Assembly (NCBI GenBank): GCA_002314835.1
Contig: DCHM01000005.1
Coordinates: 1 to 21,622, forward strand
Length of the DNA: 21,622 bases
Source of the DNA: Clostridiales bacterium UBA1752
GTDB taxonomy: Bacteria > Bacillota > Clostridia > Oscillospirales > CAG-382
Direction: 5' to 3'
Numbering within the stretch: the stretch's first letter is position 1; every line of letters begins with the position of its first letter. The translations under genes were made by a program, and so were the position numbers. Below are positions 7,698-15,541 of this stretch, one piece after another. The notes beneath the pieces are model-generated. The model was given only the letters and a program-made list of their open reading frames with translations, had not been told where the DNA came from and did not search any database.

Positions 7698-8617
7698 GCC
7701 CACACCTCACCGCTCGTGACGCGGTTGCCTCTTAAAAATTGGTCTGCGGTCATACGTCCCTTGCCCTCGGGTTGTACTTCGGTCACTCTGATACTGCCTT
7801 TCGAGCATGCAATCACTATGCCGTCACTATCTGCCGACAACGTCGTACCTGCCGCGCCGCTTTTGTCACACAAAACGGCGGCACAAAACTTGATGCGTCT
7901 GCCTTTATACATAGCGTACGCACACGGAAACGGTGCAAGTCCGCGTATAAGATTGTGTATGTCTTTATTAGACTTATTAAAGTCGATAGCAGCCTCTGAT
8001 TTGTCTATCTTGTCTGCGTAGCTAAAGCTGCCATCGGGTTGCTTTGTACGCGGCACCGTACCTTTAGCCGCCGCGTCAAGGTACTCGCATATAGCCTTGC
8101 CTCCCAAATCCGCCATGGCGTCGTGATATTCGCCTGCGTTCATTTCGGGAGGTATTTCCATACTCTTTTGCAGTATGATATCACCAGTGTCGAGCCCTGC
8201 GTCCATATACATTATGGTGATGCCGCCTACCGCGTCTCCGCGCATAATGGCACGGTTGATAGGCGCCGCGCCTCTCAGCTCGGGCAAAAGCGAAGCGTGT
8301 ATGTTGATACATCCGAGCCTCGGCATATCGAGGACCTCCTGCGGCAATATCTTGCCGTAAGCCGCTACGATAAAGACGTCCGCGTTTACGCCTCGCAAAA
8401 CCTTTTGAACCTCTGCGTCACGGAGTGTGGCCGGAGTAATAACGGGTATGCCGTACTGCATGGCAAGCTCCTTGACGGGCGAAGGCGTCAAAACGTACCC
8501 CCTGCCCTTGGGCTTGTCTGCTCTCGTGACGACGAGAGCTATCTCGTCACCGTGAGAAATAATGGCTCTGAGTGCCGTGCCTGCAAACTCAGGCGTGCCC
8601 ATAAAGACTACCTTCAT
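7694..8617 (-). CDS. fmt: Methionyl-tRNA formyltransferase
   Basis: A 307-residue enzyme that transfers a formyl group from 10-formyltetrahydrofolate to initiator Met-tRNA. The N-terminal formyltransferase domain starts with MKVVFMGTPEFA. It carries the catalytic triad N105, H107 and D143 in INIHASLLPELRGAAPI and MDAGLDTGD. The C-terminal OB-like tRNA-binding domain begins near residue 205. Length is normal for the family (about 310). The gene overlaps def by ATGA (8614-8617), matching the paired roles of adding and later removing the formyl group. Its final codons (GAGGTG) supply the ribosome site for rsmB. Confidence 0.97.
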   Translation of the reverse strand: MKVVFMGTPEFAGTALRAIISHGDEIALVVTRADKPKGRGYVLTPSPVKELAMQYGIPVITPATLRDAEVQKVLRGVNADVFIVAAYGKILPQEVLDMPRLGCINIHASLLPELRGAAPINRAIMRGDAVGGITIMYMDAGLDTGDIILQKSMEIPPEMNAGEYHDAMADLGGKAICEYLDAAAKGTVPRTKQPDGSFSYADKIDKSEAAIDFNKSNKDIHNLIRGLAPFPCAYAMYKGRRIKFCAAVLCDKSGAAGTTLSADSDGIVIACSKGSIRVTEVQPEGKGRMTADQFLRGNRVTSGEVWA

Positions 8618-9102
8618 CTGCGGTCCTCGTTAAAATACTTTTTTGCTTCCTCGGGAGTGAGCATGTGCTCGGCTTTTTGCGTAAACAGTATGCCGTCGAG
8701 GTGGTCGCACTCGTGGCAAATACAACGCGCGGTCAAGCCCTCGCCGGTATAGGTATAGCACTCGCCCTTGCGGTTGGTCGCTCTGACCGTGACCTTCATC
8801 GGACGCGTAACCACACCCCACCTGTCGGGGCAGGATAGACAGCCCTCTACGCCTGTCTGACTGCCTTCAGTCTCCAAAATATGCGGATCTATGAGGTCGA
8901 GGATGCCGTCGCCGGTATCGACTATGGCGATGCGGCGCATAACGCCGACCTGAGGTGCCGCGAGCCCTACGCCGTTTTGGTCAGCCAAGGTCTCCTCCAT
9001 GTCCTCTATGAGTTTTACGATATGGTCGTTAATAACCGTAACAGGACGGCAGACCTTGGACAGTCTTTCGTCTCCTTCGATAACCATATTTCTAAGTGCC
9101 AT
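8614..9102 (-). CDS. def: Peptide deformylase
   Basis: A 162-residue metalloenzyme that removes the N-formyl group from nascent proteins. All three family motifs are present: GVGLAAPQ (44-51), EGCLS (86-90) and HECDH (130-134). The metal ligands are C88, H130 and H134, with Glu131 as catalytic acid. I chose the ATG at 9100-9102, about 9 bases after AGGAGG (9112-9117). A TTG two codons upstream (9106-9108) is open but only about 3 bases from that site. The gene lies 18 bases after the priA stop and overlaps fmt by ATGA. Confidence 0.96.
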   Translation of the reverse strand: MALRNMVIEGDERLSKVCRPVTVINDHIVKLIEDMEETLADQNGVGLAAPQVGVMRRIAIVDTGDGILDLIDPHILETEGSQTGVEGCLSCPDRWGVVTRPMKVTVRATNRKGECYTYTGEGLTARCICHECDHLDGILFTQKAEHMLTPEEAKKYFNEDRR

Positions 9103-9111
9103 AAACAAATG

Positions 9112-9117
9112 CCTCCT
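9112..9117 (-). promoter_or_regulatory. Ribosome binding site that decides the def start
   Basis: AGGAGG on the minus strand, just after the priA stop codon. Its spacing fits the ATG at 9100-9102 (about 9 bases) and not the upstream in-frame TTG at 9106-9108 (about 3 bases), so the shorter deformylase is favoured. Confidence 0.75.
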
Positions 9118-9120
9118 GTA

Positions 9121-11583
9121 TCATACCACCGTCGGATTGACGTCGAGGTCGAGCCTTATCGACGGCGGCAAGCGCGTAAGCGCCGCGGAATATACAGCGG
9201 CGAGGTATTGACGCGCCTCGTCGTTGTCTGAATACTTGATAATAACCTTTTGCTTGAACCTGCCGCCTATCTTAAATACGCCCTCGGGATAAGGCCCGAA
9301 TACGCGCACCTTGGCGGTCGCTTCATCAACCTTAAACCTGCAGAGCTCGGACGGAAACTTTGACATATAAAAGTTCAGCGCCTCTACCGTTTCCGCCGAA
9401 GCGGTAAACACCGCTATGCCGCAGAACGGAGGGAACAGCGACGCCTTGCGGAAAGCGATTTCGCCCTCGGCAAAGGTCTCGTAATCCTGCATCGACGCCA
9501 GTCTGAGCGTTTCGTGCTCAGGGTTCATGGTCTGCAATATTGCGAGTCCGCCGTCGCCTGCCCTGCCTGCCCTGCCGATAAGCTGTGTAAGCAATGAAAA
9601 GGTGCGCTCGCTCGCGCGAAAATCATTCATATACAGTAGATTGTCAACCGAAACGACTGCGGCAAGGCTGACCTTGGGGAAATCAAGCCCCTTGCATATC
9701 ATTTGGGTGCCGAATAAAACGTCCGCCTTGCCCTCTCTGAATTCGCCGAGCAATCTGTCGTGCGAATATCTAAAGCTCGTCGTGTCGCTGTCCATACGGA
9801 TGGCTGTTAGAGACGGCATGCGCGTTTCAAGCTCTTCCTGCAGTTTTTGCGTGCCGAAACCGAAAAAACCTATATGCTCACTGCCGCACGCCTTGCAGTG
9901 GGACGGTACGGGCTCGGAATATCCGCAATAGTGACAGCATAGCCGCCTGTGCTTGATATTTTCGCCCATATAAGCGTGATAAGTAAGAGCGACGGAACAG
10001 TTTGGGCAGGTGATTACTTCGCCGCAGCTGCGGCACATAACCTGCGAATTATACCCCCTGCGGCCTGCAAAGAGTATAGCCTGCTGACCCTTGGCAGTAC
10101 GGGCGTTGATTTCGTCCGTCAGCCTCTGCCCCATCAGCTTGTCGGGCAGCATGGTCTTGTCGTCTCTTATATCCTCTATTATTACCTGCGGCAGAGGCAA
10201 ACCGTTGACTCGCTTTGTCAGCTTGATAAGCTTATAACTGCCGCTGAGTGCCTTGTAATAGCTCTCTATCGAAGGCGTCGCCGAAGCGAGCAACAGCAAG
10301 CACTTGTTGATGCCGGCTCTTAGTCGCGCGACGTCACGCGCGTGATATTTGGGTGACAGCTCGCTCTTGTAGCTCCCCTCCTGCTCCTCGTCTATGACGA
10401 TGATGCCGAGGTTATTAAGCGGAGCAAAAACCGCACTGCGCGTACCGAGCACTACCTTGATTTTGCCCTCTTGGATAGCGCGGTAAGCGTCCATGCGCTC
10501 GCCTGCCGAGAGCTTTGAATGTATTATGGCGAGGTCGTTGCCAAACGCCGCCTTATAGGTCAGCATCGCCTGCGAGGTCAGACCGATTTCGGGCAGCATA
10601 ACTATCGCGGTTTTGCCGCTGTCTATCACCTTTTTAACGGTCTGCGTGATAACGAGAGTCTTGCCGCTACCCGTAACGCCGTACAATAGTGCGGCGGTAG
10701 GCTCATTACTTTGCAGCATTTCGCTCAGAGTGTCGATGGCGGCGCGTTGCTCGTCCGACGGAGCGCGCTCTGAAAACTCGGGCAACGGCTCGTCGGCGTA
10801 AGGCACGCGCTCTATGCGCTCGCGCTCTTTTTTGACTATGCCTTTTTTGCACAGGGTGGCAACAATCGAAGCCGAAAGTCCGCCGATTTCCTCAACCTCG
10901 GATAGTGAAATATTCTCGTAATGCAAAAGCAGTATCAGCAGTTCCTTTTGCTTTTCGGTCAAGGCGTCGCCGTCCTCGAGCATCGTCAGCGCCTGCTCCT
11001 CGGTTATGGCGAGCATAACCTTGGTAACAAACTTTTCATTCGGCTTTTTTGCCTGCTCACTGCCGCGCAGCAGATAGCCGTCGAGCGTCAGTTTGTCGAG
11101 CAGCTCGAGCGACTCTTTGCCAAACTCGGCTACCGCGTCGCGCTCGTAAAGCTTGCCTTCGCTTTCGACACGCTTTACCATATACTCGAGTGCACTGTTT
11201 GCAATCTCGGGGCGTGACGGAGCGGCAACGTAATAAACTATGCCCCTCGGGTCGTAGCCCGGCGGCAACACCGCCTTGACTGCCGCGCCGAAGCTGCAGT
11301 AATACCGCTTGTGCATAAACAGGCATATACGCACGAACTCCTCGGACAGTCTCAGTCCGTCGCGCACGATGGCAAAGACCGGCTTGATGTCGGGGTAATT
11401 AACCTCGTCAACGTAGCCCGTCACTATGCCGTAAACGTGGCGGTTTGACCTGCCGAAAGGCACACTGACAGTGATGCCTACCGAAATCTGCGGACGCAAT
11501 TCGAGCGGCACAAAATAAGTATATGCCCTGTCTGCCTGATATGCGGTGTCGAGTATTCTGACCGAAATGTAGTCTGCGGTCAT
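9121..11583 (-). CDS. priA: Replication restart helicase PriA
   Basis: An 820-residue superfamily 2 DNA helicase that reloads the replisome at stalled forks. An N-terminal 3'-end-binding domain (about 1-105) is followed by a winged-helix region. The helicase core has Walker A GVTGSGKT (302-309) and motif II DEEQ (398-401), where DEEH is the usual PriA form. The zinc-binding insertion has cysteine pairs C517/C520, C526/C529, C550/C553 and C563/C566. QLIGRAGRAG marks motif VI. The ATG has only a weak upstream GGTAGT; it lies 4 bases after the rpoZ stop, so coupling is likely. In Bacillus coaBC lies between rpoZ and priA; here it is absent. Confidence 0.97.
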   Translation of the reverse strand: MTADYISVRILDTAYQADRAYTYFVPLELRPQISVGITVSVPFGRSNRHVYGIVTGYVDEVNYPDIKPVFAIVRDGLRLSEEFVRICLFMHKRYYCSFGAAVKAVLPPGYDPRGIVYYVAAPSRPEIANSALEYMVKRVESEGKLYERDAVAEFGKESLELLDKLTLDGYLLRGSEQAKKPNEKFVTKVMLAITEEQALTMLEDGDALTEKQKELLILLLHYENISLSEVEEIGGLSASIVATLCKKGIVKKERERIERVPYADEPLPEFSERAPSDEQRAAIDTLSEMLQSNEPTAALLYGVTGSGKTLVITQTVKKVIDSGKTAIVMLPEIGLTSQAMLTYKAAFGNDLAIIHSKLSAGERMDAYRAIQEGKIKVVLGTRSAVFAPLNNLGIIVIDEEQEGSYKSELSPKYHARDVARLRAGINKCLLLLASATPSIESYYKALSGSYKLIKLTKRVNGLPLPQVIIEDIRDDKTMLPDKLMGQRLTDEINARTAKGQQAILFAGRRGYNSQVMCRSCGEVITCPNCSVALTYHAYMGENIKHRRLCCHYCGYSEPVPSHCKACGSEHIGFFGFGTQKLQEELETRMPSLTAIRMDSDTTSFRYSHDRLLGEFREGKADVLFGTQMICKGLDFPKVSLAAVVSVDNLLYMNDFRASERTFSLLTQLIGRAGRAGDGGLAILQTMNPEHETLRLASMQDYETFAEGEIAFRKASLFPPFCGIAVFTASAETVEALNFYMSKFPSELCRFKVDEATAKVRVFGPYPEGVFKIGGRFKQKVIIKYSDNDEARQYLAAVYSAALTRLPPSIRLDLDVNPTVV

Positions 11584-11587
11584 GCAG

Positions 11588-11842
11588 TTATCTGACTACC
11601 TTGTATTCGCCCGAATGCAGTTTGTCAACCGCTACCGAAACAGCCTTTTCGTTCTCGTAGATAGACGCCATTTCGCTCTTGCTCGGCAGTCTGTCTGCTT
11701 CGCGGCTTGCGTCGGCGGCTTCTCTCGCCTCGACAACGATGTCGGTAACGTGGCGAGCGCATTTTGCGACTGCGATAACCAGCTCGTAGCGGTTGCAGTT
11801 CTCCTGGTTGCAAAGCTCTGTGATTGTGGGATAAAGCATCAT
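11588..11842 (-). CDS. rpoZ: DNA-directed RNA polymerase omega subunit
   Basis: An 84-residue protein. NRYELVIAVAKCARHV (residues 17-32) is the conserved omega helix that clamps the beta' C-terminus and helps RNA polymerase assembly. The start is the first of two adjacent ATG codons, about 10 bases after AAAGGAG. It lies 23 bases after gmk, the same neighbour as in most Bacillota and Proteobacteria. The acidic and Lys-containing C-terminal part is variable, as usual for the family. Small size lowers certainty a little, but motif and position agree. Confidence 0.93.
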   Translation of the reverse strand: MMLYPTITELCNQENCNRYELVIAVAKCARHVTDIVVEAREAADASREADRLPSKSEMASIYENEKAVSVAVDKLHSGEYKVVR

Positions 11843-11865
11843 AATATATTTTCTCCTTTAAGGGT

Positions 11866-12471
11866 TTATTTCATAAAATCTTTTACAAATTGTCTGCGGT
11901 CGAGGTCGTCTATATATTCGCCTCTTACTATGGCGTCTATGCGTTCAGCCGCCGCCTCAACCGTGTCGTTGACGACTATATAATCAAAATATTCTATTTC
12001 TTCGAGCTCACGCATGGCGATGGCGAGCCTGTTTTCAATCTCTTCGGCAGTTTCGGTCTTGCGGTCAACCAATCTGCGCTTTAGCTCGGCATACGTCGGA
12101 GGCACGAGCATAACGGTTATGGTGTCTTTAAAATTTGACTTTACCTGCTTGGCACCGCAGATGTCTATCTCGAGTATCATATTGCGTCCGTCAGACAGGC
12201 TCTTTTGCACCGGTGCCTTGGGAGTGCCGTAGCTGTGCTTGGAGTATCTCGCGTGCTCGAGCAGTCCGCCGTTTTGTACGAGCTTGTCAAACTCGTCGTC
12301 GCTGATGAAATAATAGTGAACCTTATCTACCTCGCCCTCGCGCGGACTGCGCGTTGTGGCGGAAACCGACAAATCGTACCCGCCAACTTTGTTTACGAGG
12401 TATCTGACTACCGTGCCCTTGCCGCTGCCGCTCGGTCCCGAAACGGTGAGCAATCTGCCCTTAGTCTGCAT
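11866..12471 (-). CDS. gmk: Guanylate kinase
   Basis: A 201-residue soluble kinase converting GMP to GDP with ATP, needed for GTP, dGTP and (p)ppGpp balance. The P-loop is SGPSGSGKGT (11-20). STRSPREGEVDKVHYYFI further on carries the GMP-binding Arg, Ser, Glu and Tyr residues. A lid region and the adenine-contact segment follow. The ATG lies about 9 bases after GGAGG and overlaps the end of remA by 11 bases (12461-12471). Length is normal for bacterial Gmk. Confidence 0.97.
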   Translation of the reverse strand: MQTKGRLLTVSGPSGSGKGTVVRYLVNKVGGYDLSVSATTRSPREGEVDKVHYYFISDDEFDKLVQNGGLLEHARYSKHSYGTPKAPVQKSLSDGRNMILEIDICGAKQVKSNFKDTITVMLVPPTYAELKRRLVDRKTETAEEIENRLAIAMRELEEIEYFDYIVVNDTVEAAAERIDAIVRGEYIDDLDRRQFVKDFMK

Positions 12472-12697
12472 TAAATCTCGCCTCCAAATCAGTGACCTCT
12501 TCGCTCGACAGCAGTATATGGTCGCTGTCGGTGACGATAACGGATCTGGTTTTTTTGCCGCAGCTTACGTCTATGGCTCTGCCTGCGTTTTTTGCGTCCT
12601 GCACGAGCCTGCGCACCGGCAACGAATCAGTCGAAGCAACCGAAACTACTCTATCGGCATTGACGAGGTTGCCGAAACCTATATCTACGAGCTTCAT
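12461..12697 (-). CDS. remA: RemA-like DNA-binding regulator (DUF370/ExtA family)
   Basis: A 78-residue protein starting MKLVDIGFGNLVNADRVVSV and holding GKKTRSVIVTDSDHILLS, the two hallmark blocks of RemA. In Bacillus RemA is an arc- or ring-forming DNA-binding protein that activates biofilm matrix and osmoprotection genes. In non-biofilm Clostridia its role is less clear. The position between yicC and gmk is the conserved firmicute one. The ATG has a GGAGG site and lies 11 bases after the yicC stop; the gene overlaps gmk by 11 bases. Family identity is firm, the regulon here is unknown. Confidence 0.95.
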   Translation of the reverse strand: MKLVDIGFGNLVNADRVVSVASTDSLPVRRLVQDAKNAGRAIDVSCGKKTRSVIVTDSDHILLSSEEVTDLEARFNAD

Positions 12698-12708
12698 ACC
12701 GTCCTCCG

Positions 12709-13587
12709 TTACTCTAAGTTCTGTATTTGCTCTCTGACTTTTTCAAGCTCGCACTTGAGGTCGATGACGCACGAGATGATAAACTCGTCGGTGGACTTTG
12801 AGCCCGAGGTATTAACCTCGCGGTTCATCTCCTGAATCATAAAGTCGAGCTTGCGTCCGACCTGGTCGTCTTTTTCCATCGCGCGGCGGAATTGCGAAAC
12901 GTGGCTGCCGAGCCTTGCAATTTCTTCGCTGATGTCCGCCTTATCGGCAAACACGGCACATTCGGTGAGCAGACGCGACTCGTCGTAATCGACTCCCGAC
13001 AGCATTTCGCCGATACGCGCCTTCATACGCTCGTTGCTCTCGGCTATGGCGAGGGGTGCGCGTGCGGCTACCTCCTTGCGCTTTTGCTCTATAACGTCTA
13101 TGTGAGAAAGTATGTCGTCCTTCATTCTCGCGCCCTCGCGGATGCGCATTTCGACAAAGGCCTCAAACGCCTTTTGCGCTACCGCGCTGACCGCCTGCCA
13201 AACCGCCTCTATGTCGTCTTCGGGCTTTGAAACGACGAATATATCGCTCCTCGCGGCTATCATCGACAGAGTGATGTCTCCGCTCGGCTCGTATTTTTGC
13301 TTGATGTCGCCGAGTGCCGCGAGATAGCTCTCGAGGTATTGACGGTTGACGGCGAGGCTGACTTTTTCGCCCTCGGGCAGCTCGATGGAAAGATAAATCT
13401 CCACCTTACCCCTCGTGAGGTAATTGAGGCTCATCTGCTTGAGCCTTTCTTCAAACGCCGAGTAAAGCCTCGGGCACTTGACCGTAATGTCGGTATATCT
13501 GCTGTTGACCGATTTGACCTCGACGGTGACTATCATGCCTCCGACGAGCTCTTTGCATCTGCCAAAGCCTGTCATGCTCCTGACCAT
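12709..13587 (-). CDS. yicC: YicC-family endoribonuclease
   Basis: A 292-residue protein (YloC in Bacillus) starting MVRSMTGFGR, the family N-terminal signature. It ends with the conserved QEMNREVNTSGSKSTDEFI and a helical ELEKVREQIQNLE tail. Members are oligomeric endoribonucleases that act on structured RNA; in E. coli YicC takes part in degrading the small RNA RyhB. The length matches the family (about 290). AAGGAG lies within the last codons of the upstream membrane-protein gene, and the two genes are 2 bases apart. It is the first conserved core gene of the train. Confidence 0.96.
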   Translation of the reverse strand: MVRSMTGFGRCKELVGGMIVTVEVKSVNSRYTDITVKCPRLYSAFEERLKQMSLNYLTRGKVEIYLSIELPEGEKVSLAVNRQYLESYLAALGDIKQKYEPSGDITLSMIAARSDIFVVSKPEDDIEAVWQAVSAVAQKAFEAFVEMRIREGARMKDDILSHIDVIEQKRKEVAARAPLAIAESNERMKARIGEMLSGVDYDESRLLTECAVFADKADISEEIARLGSHVSQFRRAMEKDDQVGRKLDFMIQEMNREVNTSGSKSTDEFIISCVIDLKCELEKVREQIQNLE

Positions 13588-13589
13588 AG

Positions 13590-14078
13590 TTATCTCCTTA
13601 ATTTTGGTTGTATGTTACGGATGTAAAAAATCGCAAAAAATCTGACCGTCACGTCATACAGTATCATCGCCGCGGCGGCAAACGGGTATAGATACCACAC
13701 CGTCTCAAAGCCGAGCAGCCCGAACTGTATCACGGGCACGAGTACCACCGCAAAGAGCGCCAGCTTGACGAGCCACCTCAAAGCAAAAAGTCTGATTCGC
13801 TCGATATACTTTTTGACTACGGGATAAAAGCCTGCAAAGCACGCAAATTCGATAGCGGCAAATTTATTAGGCAACAGCACGAATGCAAGCACCGACGAAG
13901 CGGCGTAAACCGCCAAGGCGTAGCCACTGCCCATTTCGACGAGCGCAACAGTGACTATCAGTCCTCCGAACATAGCCGCCGTGAGGTCGAGCGTGTCGAT
14001 AAGGCTCATCAAAAACATTATAACCACCGCGAGCGCGGCGAGCATACCTGCGAGAGCAGGACGTTTTGCCTGCTTCAT
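13590..14078 (-). CDS. Small polytopic membrane protein, ECF S-component-like (function unknown)
   Basis: From the ATG at 14076-14078 this encodes 162 residues, beginning MKQAKRPALAGMLAALAVVI. About five to six hydrophobic spans cover most of the protein, with basic residues near the middle (KKYIERIR) and at the C-terminus (RNIQPKLRR). The N-terminal helix with small residues, then short spans, resembles substrate-binding S components of ECF vitamin transporters. I recall similar conserved firmicute proteins of unknown function. No ECF ATPase or T component is in the window. The chosen ATG overlaps the J-protein stop as TGATG. An upstream in-frame start at 14118-14120 would add 14 residues but lies deep in the upstream gene. 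Transport function is inference only. Confidence 0.8.
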   Translation of the reverse strand: MKQAKRPALAGMLAALAVVIMFLMSLIDTLDLTAAMFGGLIVTVALVEMGSGYALAVYAASSVLAFVLLPNKFAAIEFACFAGFYPVVKKYIERIRLFALRWLVKLALFAVVLVPVIQFGLLGFETVWYLYPFAAAAMILYDVTVRFFAIFYIRNIQPKLRR

Positions 14079-14671
14079 CAGTAGCAGCAACGCATGAGGT
14101 TGCAGAGGCAGTTGGCACACATAATGCCGCGGCAGACGTCGCCCTGGTCACAGTTTGAGTCAAACGACGAGCCGTAAGGGCTGTAGGACGAGCCTCTGTT
14201 CATGCTGTCATAAGCGTTGCGGAAGGCCGGATTTGTCGGGTCCATATTGCAGGCGGTGGCAAACTCGGTGCGAGCGTTGTCCATCCTGCCCGTGCGATAG
14301 CAGACGTGTCCCATATAATAGTGCCACTCTGCAGGTCTGTCGTTGTCTGCGAACCTCAAAAGCAACGTTTCCGCCTCGGTCAGACGGTTTTGCTGTATAA
14401 GGTTGGCTATCTCGGCGAATCTGCTCGAAGCGTTGTATCTCGGCGCAGAATATGCGTTGTAGCTGCTCCTGCGTCCCTTGCCCGAGCGCTCGTCTTTGAT
14501 CTGCTCGTAAGCGGCGTTGATTTCTTTCATTTTTTCTTCGGCCTTGTCACCCAGCGGATTGCCTGCAAAGTTATCGGGGTGATACTGCTTTGCGAGCTTG
14601 CGGTACGCCGCCTTGATTTCGTCGTCGGTGGCTGTGGGTGAAACTCCTAAAACGCGATAAGGGTCTGTCAC
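14078..14671 (-). CDS. J-domain protein with TPR-like region and Cys-rich tail
   Basis: A 197-residue protein. The N-terminal J domain (about 1-62) starts TDPYRVLGV and contains the HPD motif (31-33) that stimulates Hsp70 ATPase. A Ser/Tyr/Arg linker follows. Residues about 83-150 look like one to two TPR helices (LTEAETLLLRF, then EWHYYMGHVCYRTGRMDNA, then ATACNMDPTNPAF). The last 24 residues hold seven cysteines: 174, 180, 185, 188, 190, 195 and 196. There is no glycine-rich region or substrate domain of classic DnaJ, so it is not the main DnaJ. The start is GTG, overlapping the DUF5685-like stop as GTGA, with AAGGAG upstream. It likely recruits DnaK to a specific client; that client and the role of the tail are unknown. 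Confidence 0.9.
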   Translation of the reverse strand: MTDPYRVLGVSPTATDDEIKAAYRKLAKQYHPDNFAGNPLGDKAEEKMKEINAAYEQIKDERSGKGRRSSYNAYSAPRYNASSRFAEIANLIQQNRLTEAETLLLRFADNDRPAEWHYYMGHVCYRTGRMDNARTEFATACNMDPTNPAFRNAYDSMNRGSSYSPYGSSFDSNCDQGDVCRGIMCANCLCNLMRCCY

Positions 14672-15504
14672 TTTGTCTTCTCCTTGGTAATGTCCGATAC
14701 GGCTTCTCTGCTGCCGAGCTCGACGATATTGTATATCAGTCGGTCGTAAGCACTGCGCTCCGCCAAGCCGTAAACTGTCGAAAATGCATTCATGCTGTCT
14801 ATAATGGTGGTCTGTATGTTCTCTTTATGCTTTAGTGCCTCGTCGAGACTGCCGTATTTGCACAAAAACGGGTTGTAGTTACCGCTCTTTGCGTCGTCCT
14901 CGAGGTCGTCGTATGCGTCTGTCAGATAGACAAACCTACCGAGGTGCTGTCCGCACTGGCGCGCGATTTCACCGTTTGTGCCGTCAAGTCCGTAGCCTGC
15001 GGCGTCGCTCATTATGCGAGCACAGCAGTCAGCCGCCGCGTCGATGTCGGCGCAGCGTTCGGCTTCGAGCCTTGCGAGAGTGTCGAGGTTTGCTACGGTA
15101 GCCGCATAAAAGCCGTCGTAGCCCTTGACCTTGCGCTTCATAAGCTTGAGCACGGGCCTTAAAAGCCTCGGTTTCAGCGCCTTGCCGTCCTTGACGTCGT
15201 CCTCGTTATTGAGATAAGTAAGTATGGCAAAGCACGAGCAGACGTGAGCGTAGGTTGCGTCGGCAATCAGCATGGGGTGACGGGTAAGCTTGTATGGGCA
15301 TCTGACTTTTTTGACCTCGGCTTTTTCGCCTGAGAGCGCAAGCCTGACGAGCGCCAGCAAAACGAAATCGTAATTAAGCAGCGGCCGCGTAAGGCGCGAA
15401 ATCTTTTTGCCGCCGTACTTACACAGTCCGCAATATACCGCTCTGTACAGCGTGAGGTCTTTTACAAGCAGCTCCTCTTGCTTTGGGCGGACGTAGCCAA
15501 ACAT
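14668..15504 (-). CDS. DUF5685-like protein (function unknown)
   Basis: A 278-residue, mostly helical protein starting MFGYVRPKQEELLVKD, followed by YRAVYCGLCKYGG and LLNYDF. I recognise this pattern as that of the DUF5685 proteins of Clostridia. Two Asp-rich stretches stand out: NEDDVKD (100-106) and TDAYDDLEDD (195-204), the second preceded by GQHLGRFVYL. Their layout resembles the two metal-binding motifs of trans-isoprenyl diphosphate synthase folds; this is inference. Cysteines cluster at C25/C28, C69, C89/C91, C151 and C160/C161. No signal peptide or clear membrane span is seen. It is the first gene of the minus-strand train, with a GGGAG ribosome site, and overlaps the J-protein gene by GTGA. 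Confidence 0.82.
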   Translation of the reverse strand: MFGYVRPKQEELLVKDLTLYRAVYCGLCKYGGKKISRLTRPLLNYDFVLLALVRLALSGEKAEVKKVRCPYKLTRHPMLIADATYAHVCSCFAILTYLNNEDDVKDGKALKPRLLRPVLKLMKRKVKGYDGFYAATVANLDTLARLEAERCADIDAAADCCARIMSDAAGYGLDGTNGEIARQCGQHLGRFVYLTDAYDDLEDDAKSGNYNPFLCKYGSLDEALKHKENIQTTIIDSMNAFSTVYGLAERSAYDRLIYNIVELGSREAVSDITKEKTK

Positions 15505-15541
15505 AGGTCAAACTCCCATCAATACTTATTCAACATAAAAT

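Noticed and set aside
8039..8752. A 237-codon plus-strand open frame opposite fmt and def
   Set aside because: fmt and def are certain on the other strand. The translated shadow has no recognisable domain or convincing ribosome site.
11057..11326. Minus-strand alternative frame of 89 codons within priA, very Arg-rich
   Set aside because: It lies wholly inside priA in another frame. The Arg/Ala-rich composition is what a frame shift of this GC-rich stretch would give.
13590..14078. Membrane protein as part of a complete ECF transporter
   Set aside because: No ECF ATPase pair or T component is encoded in the window. S components can act with a distant module, so only fold resemblance is noted.
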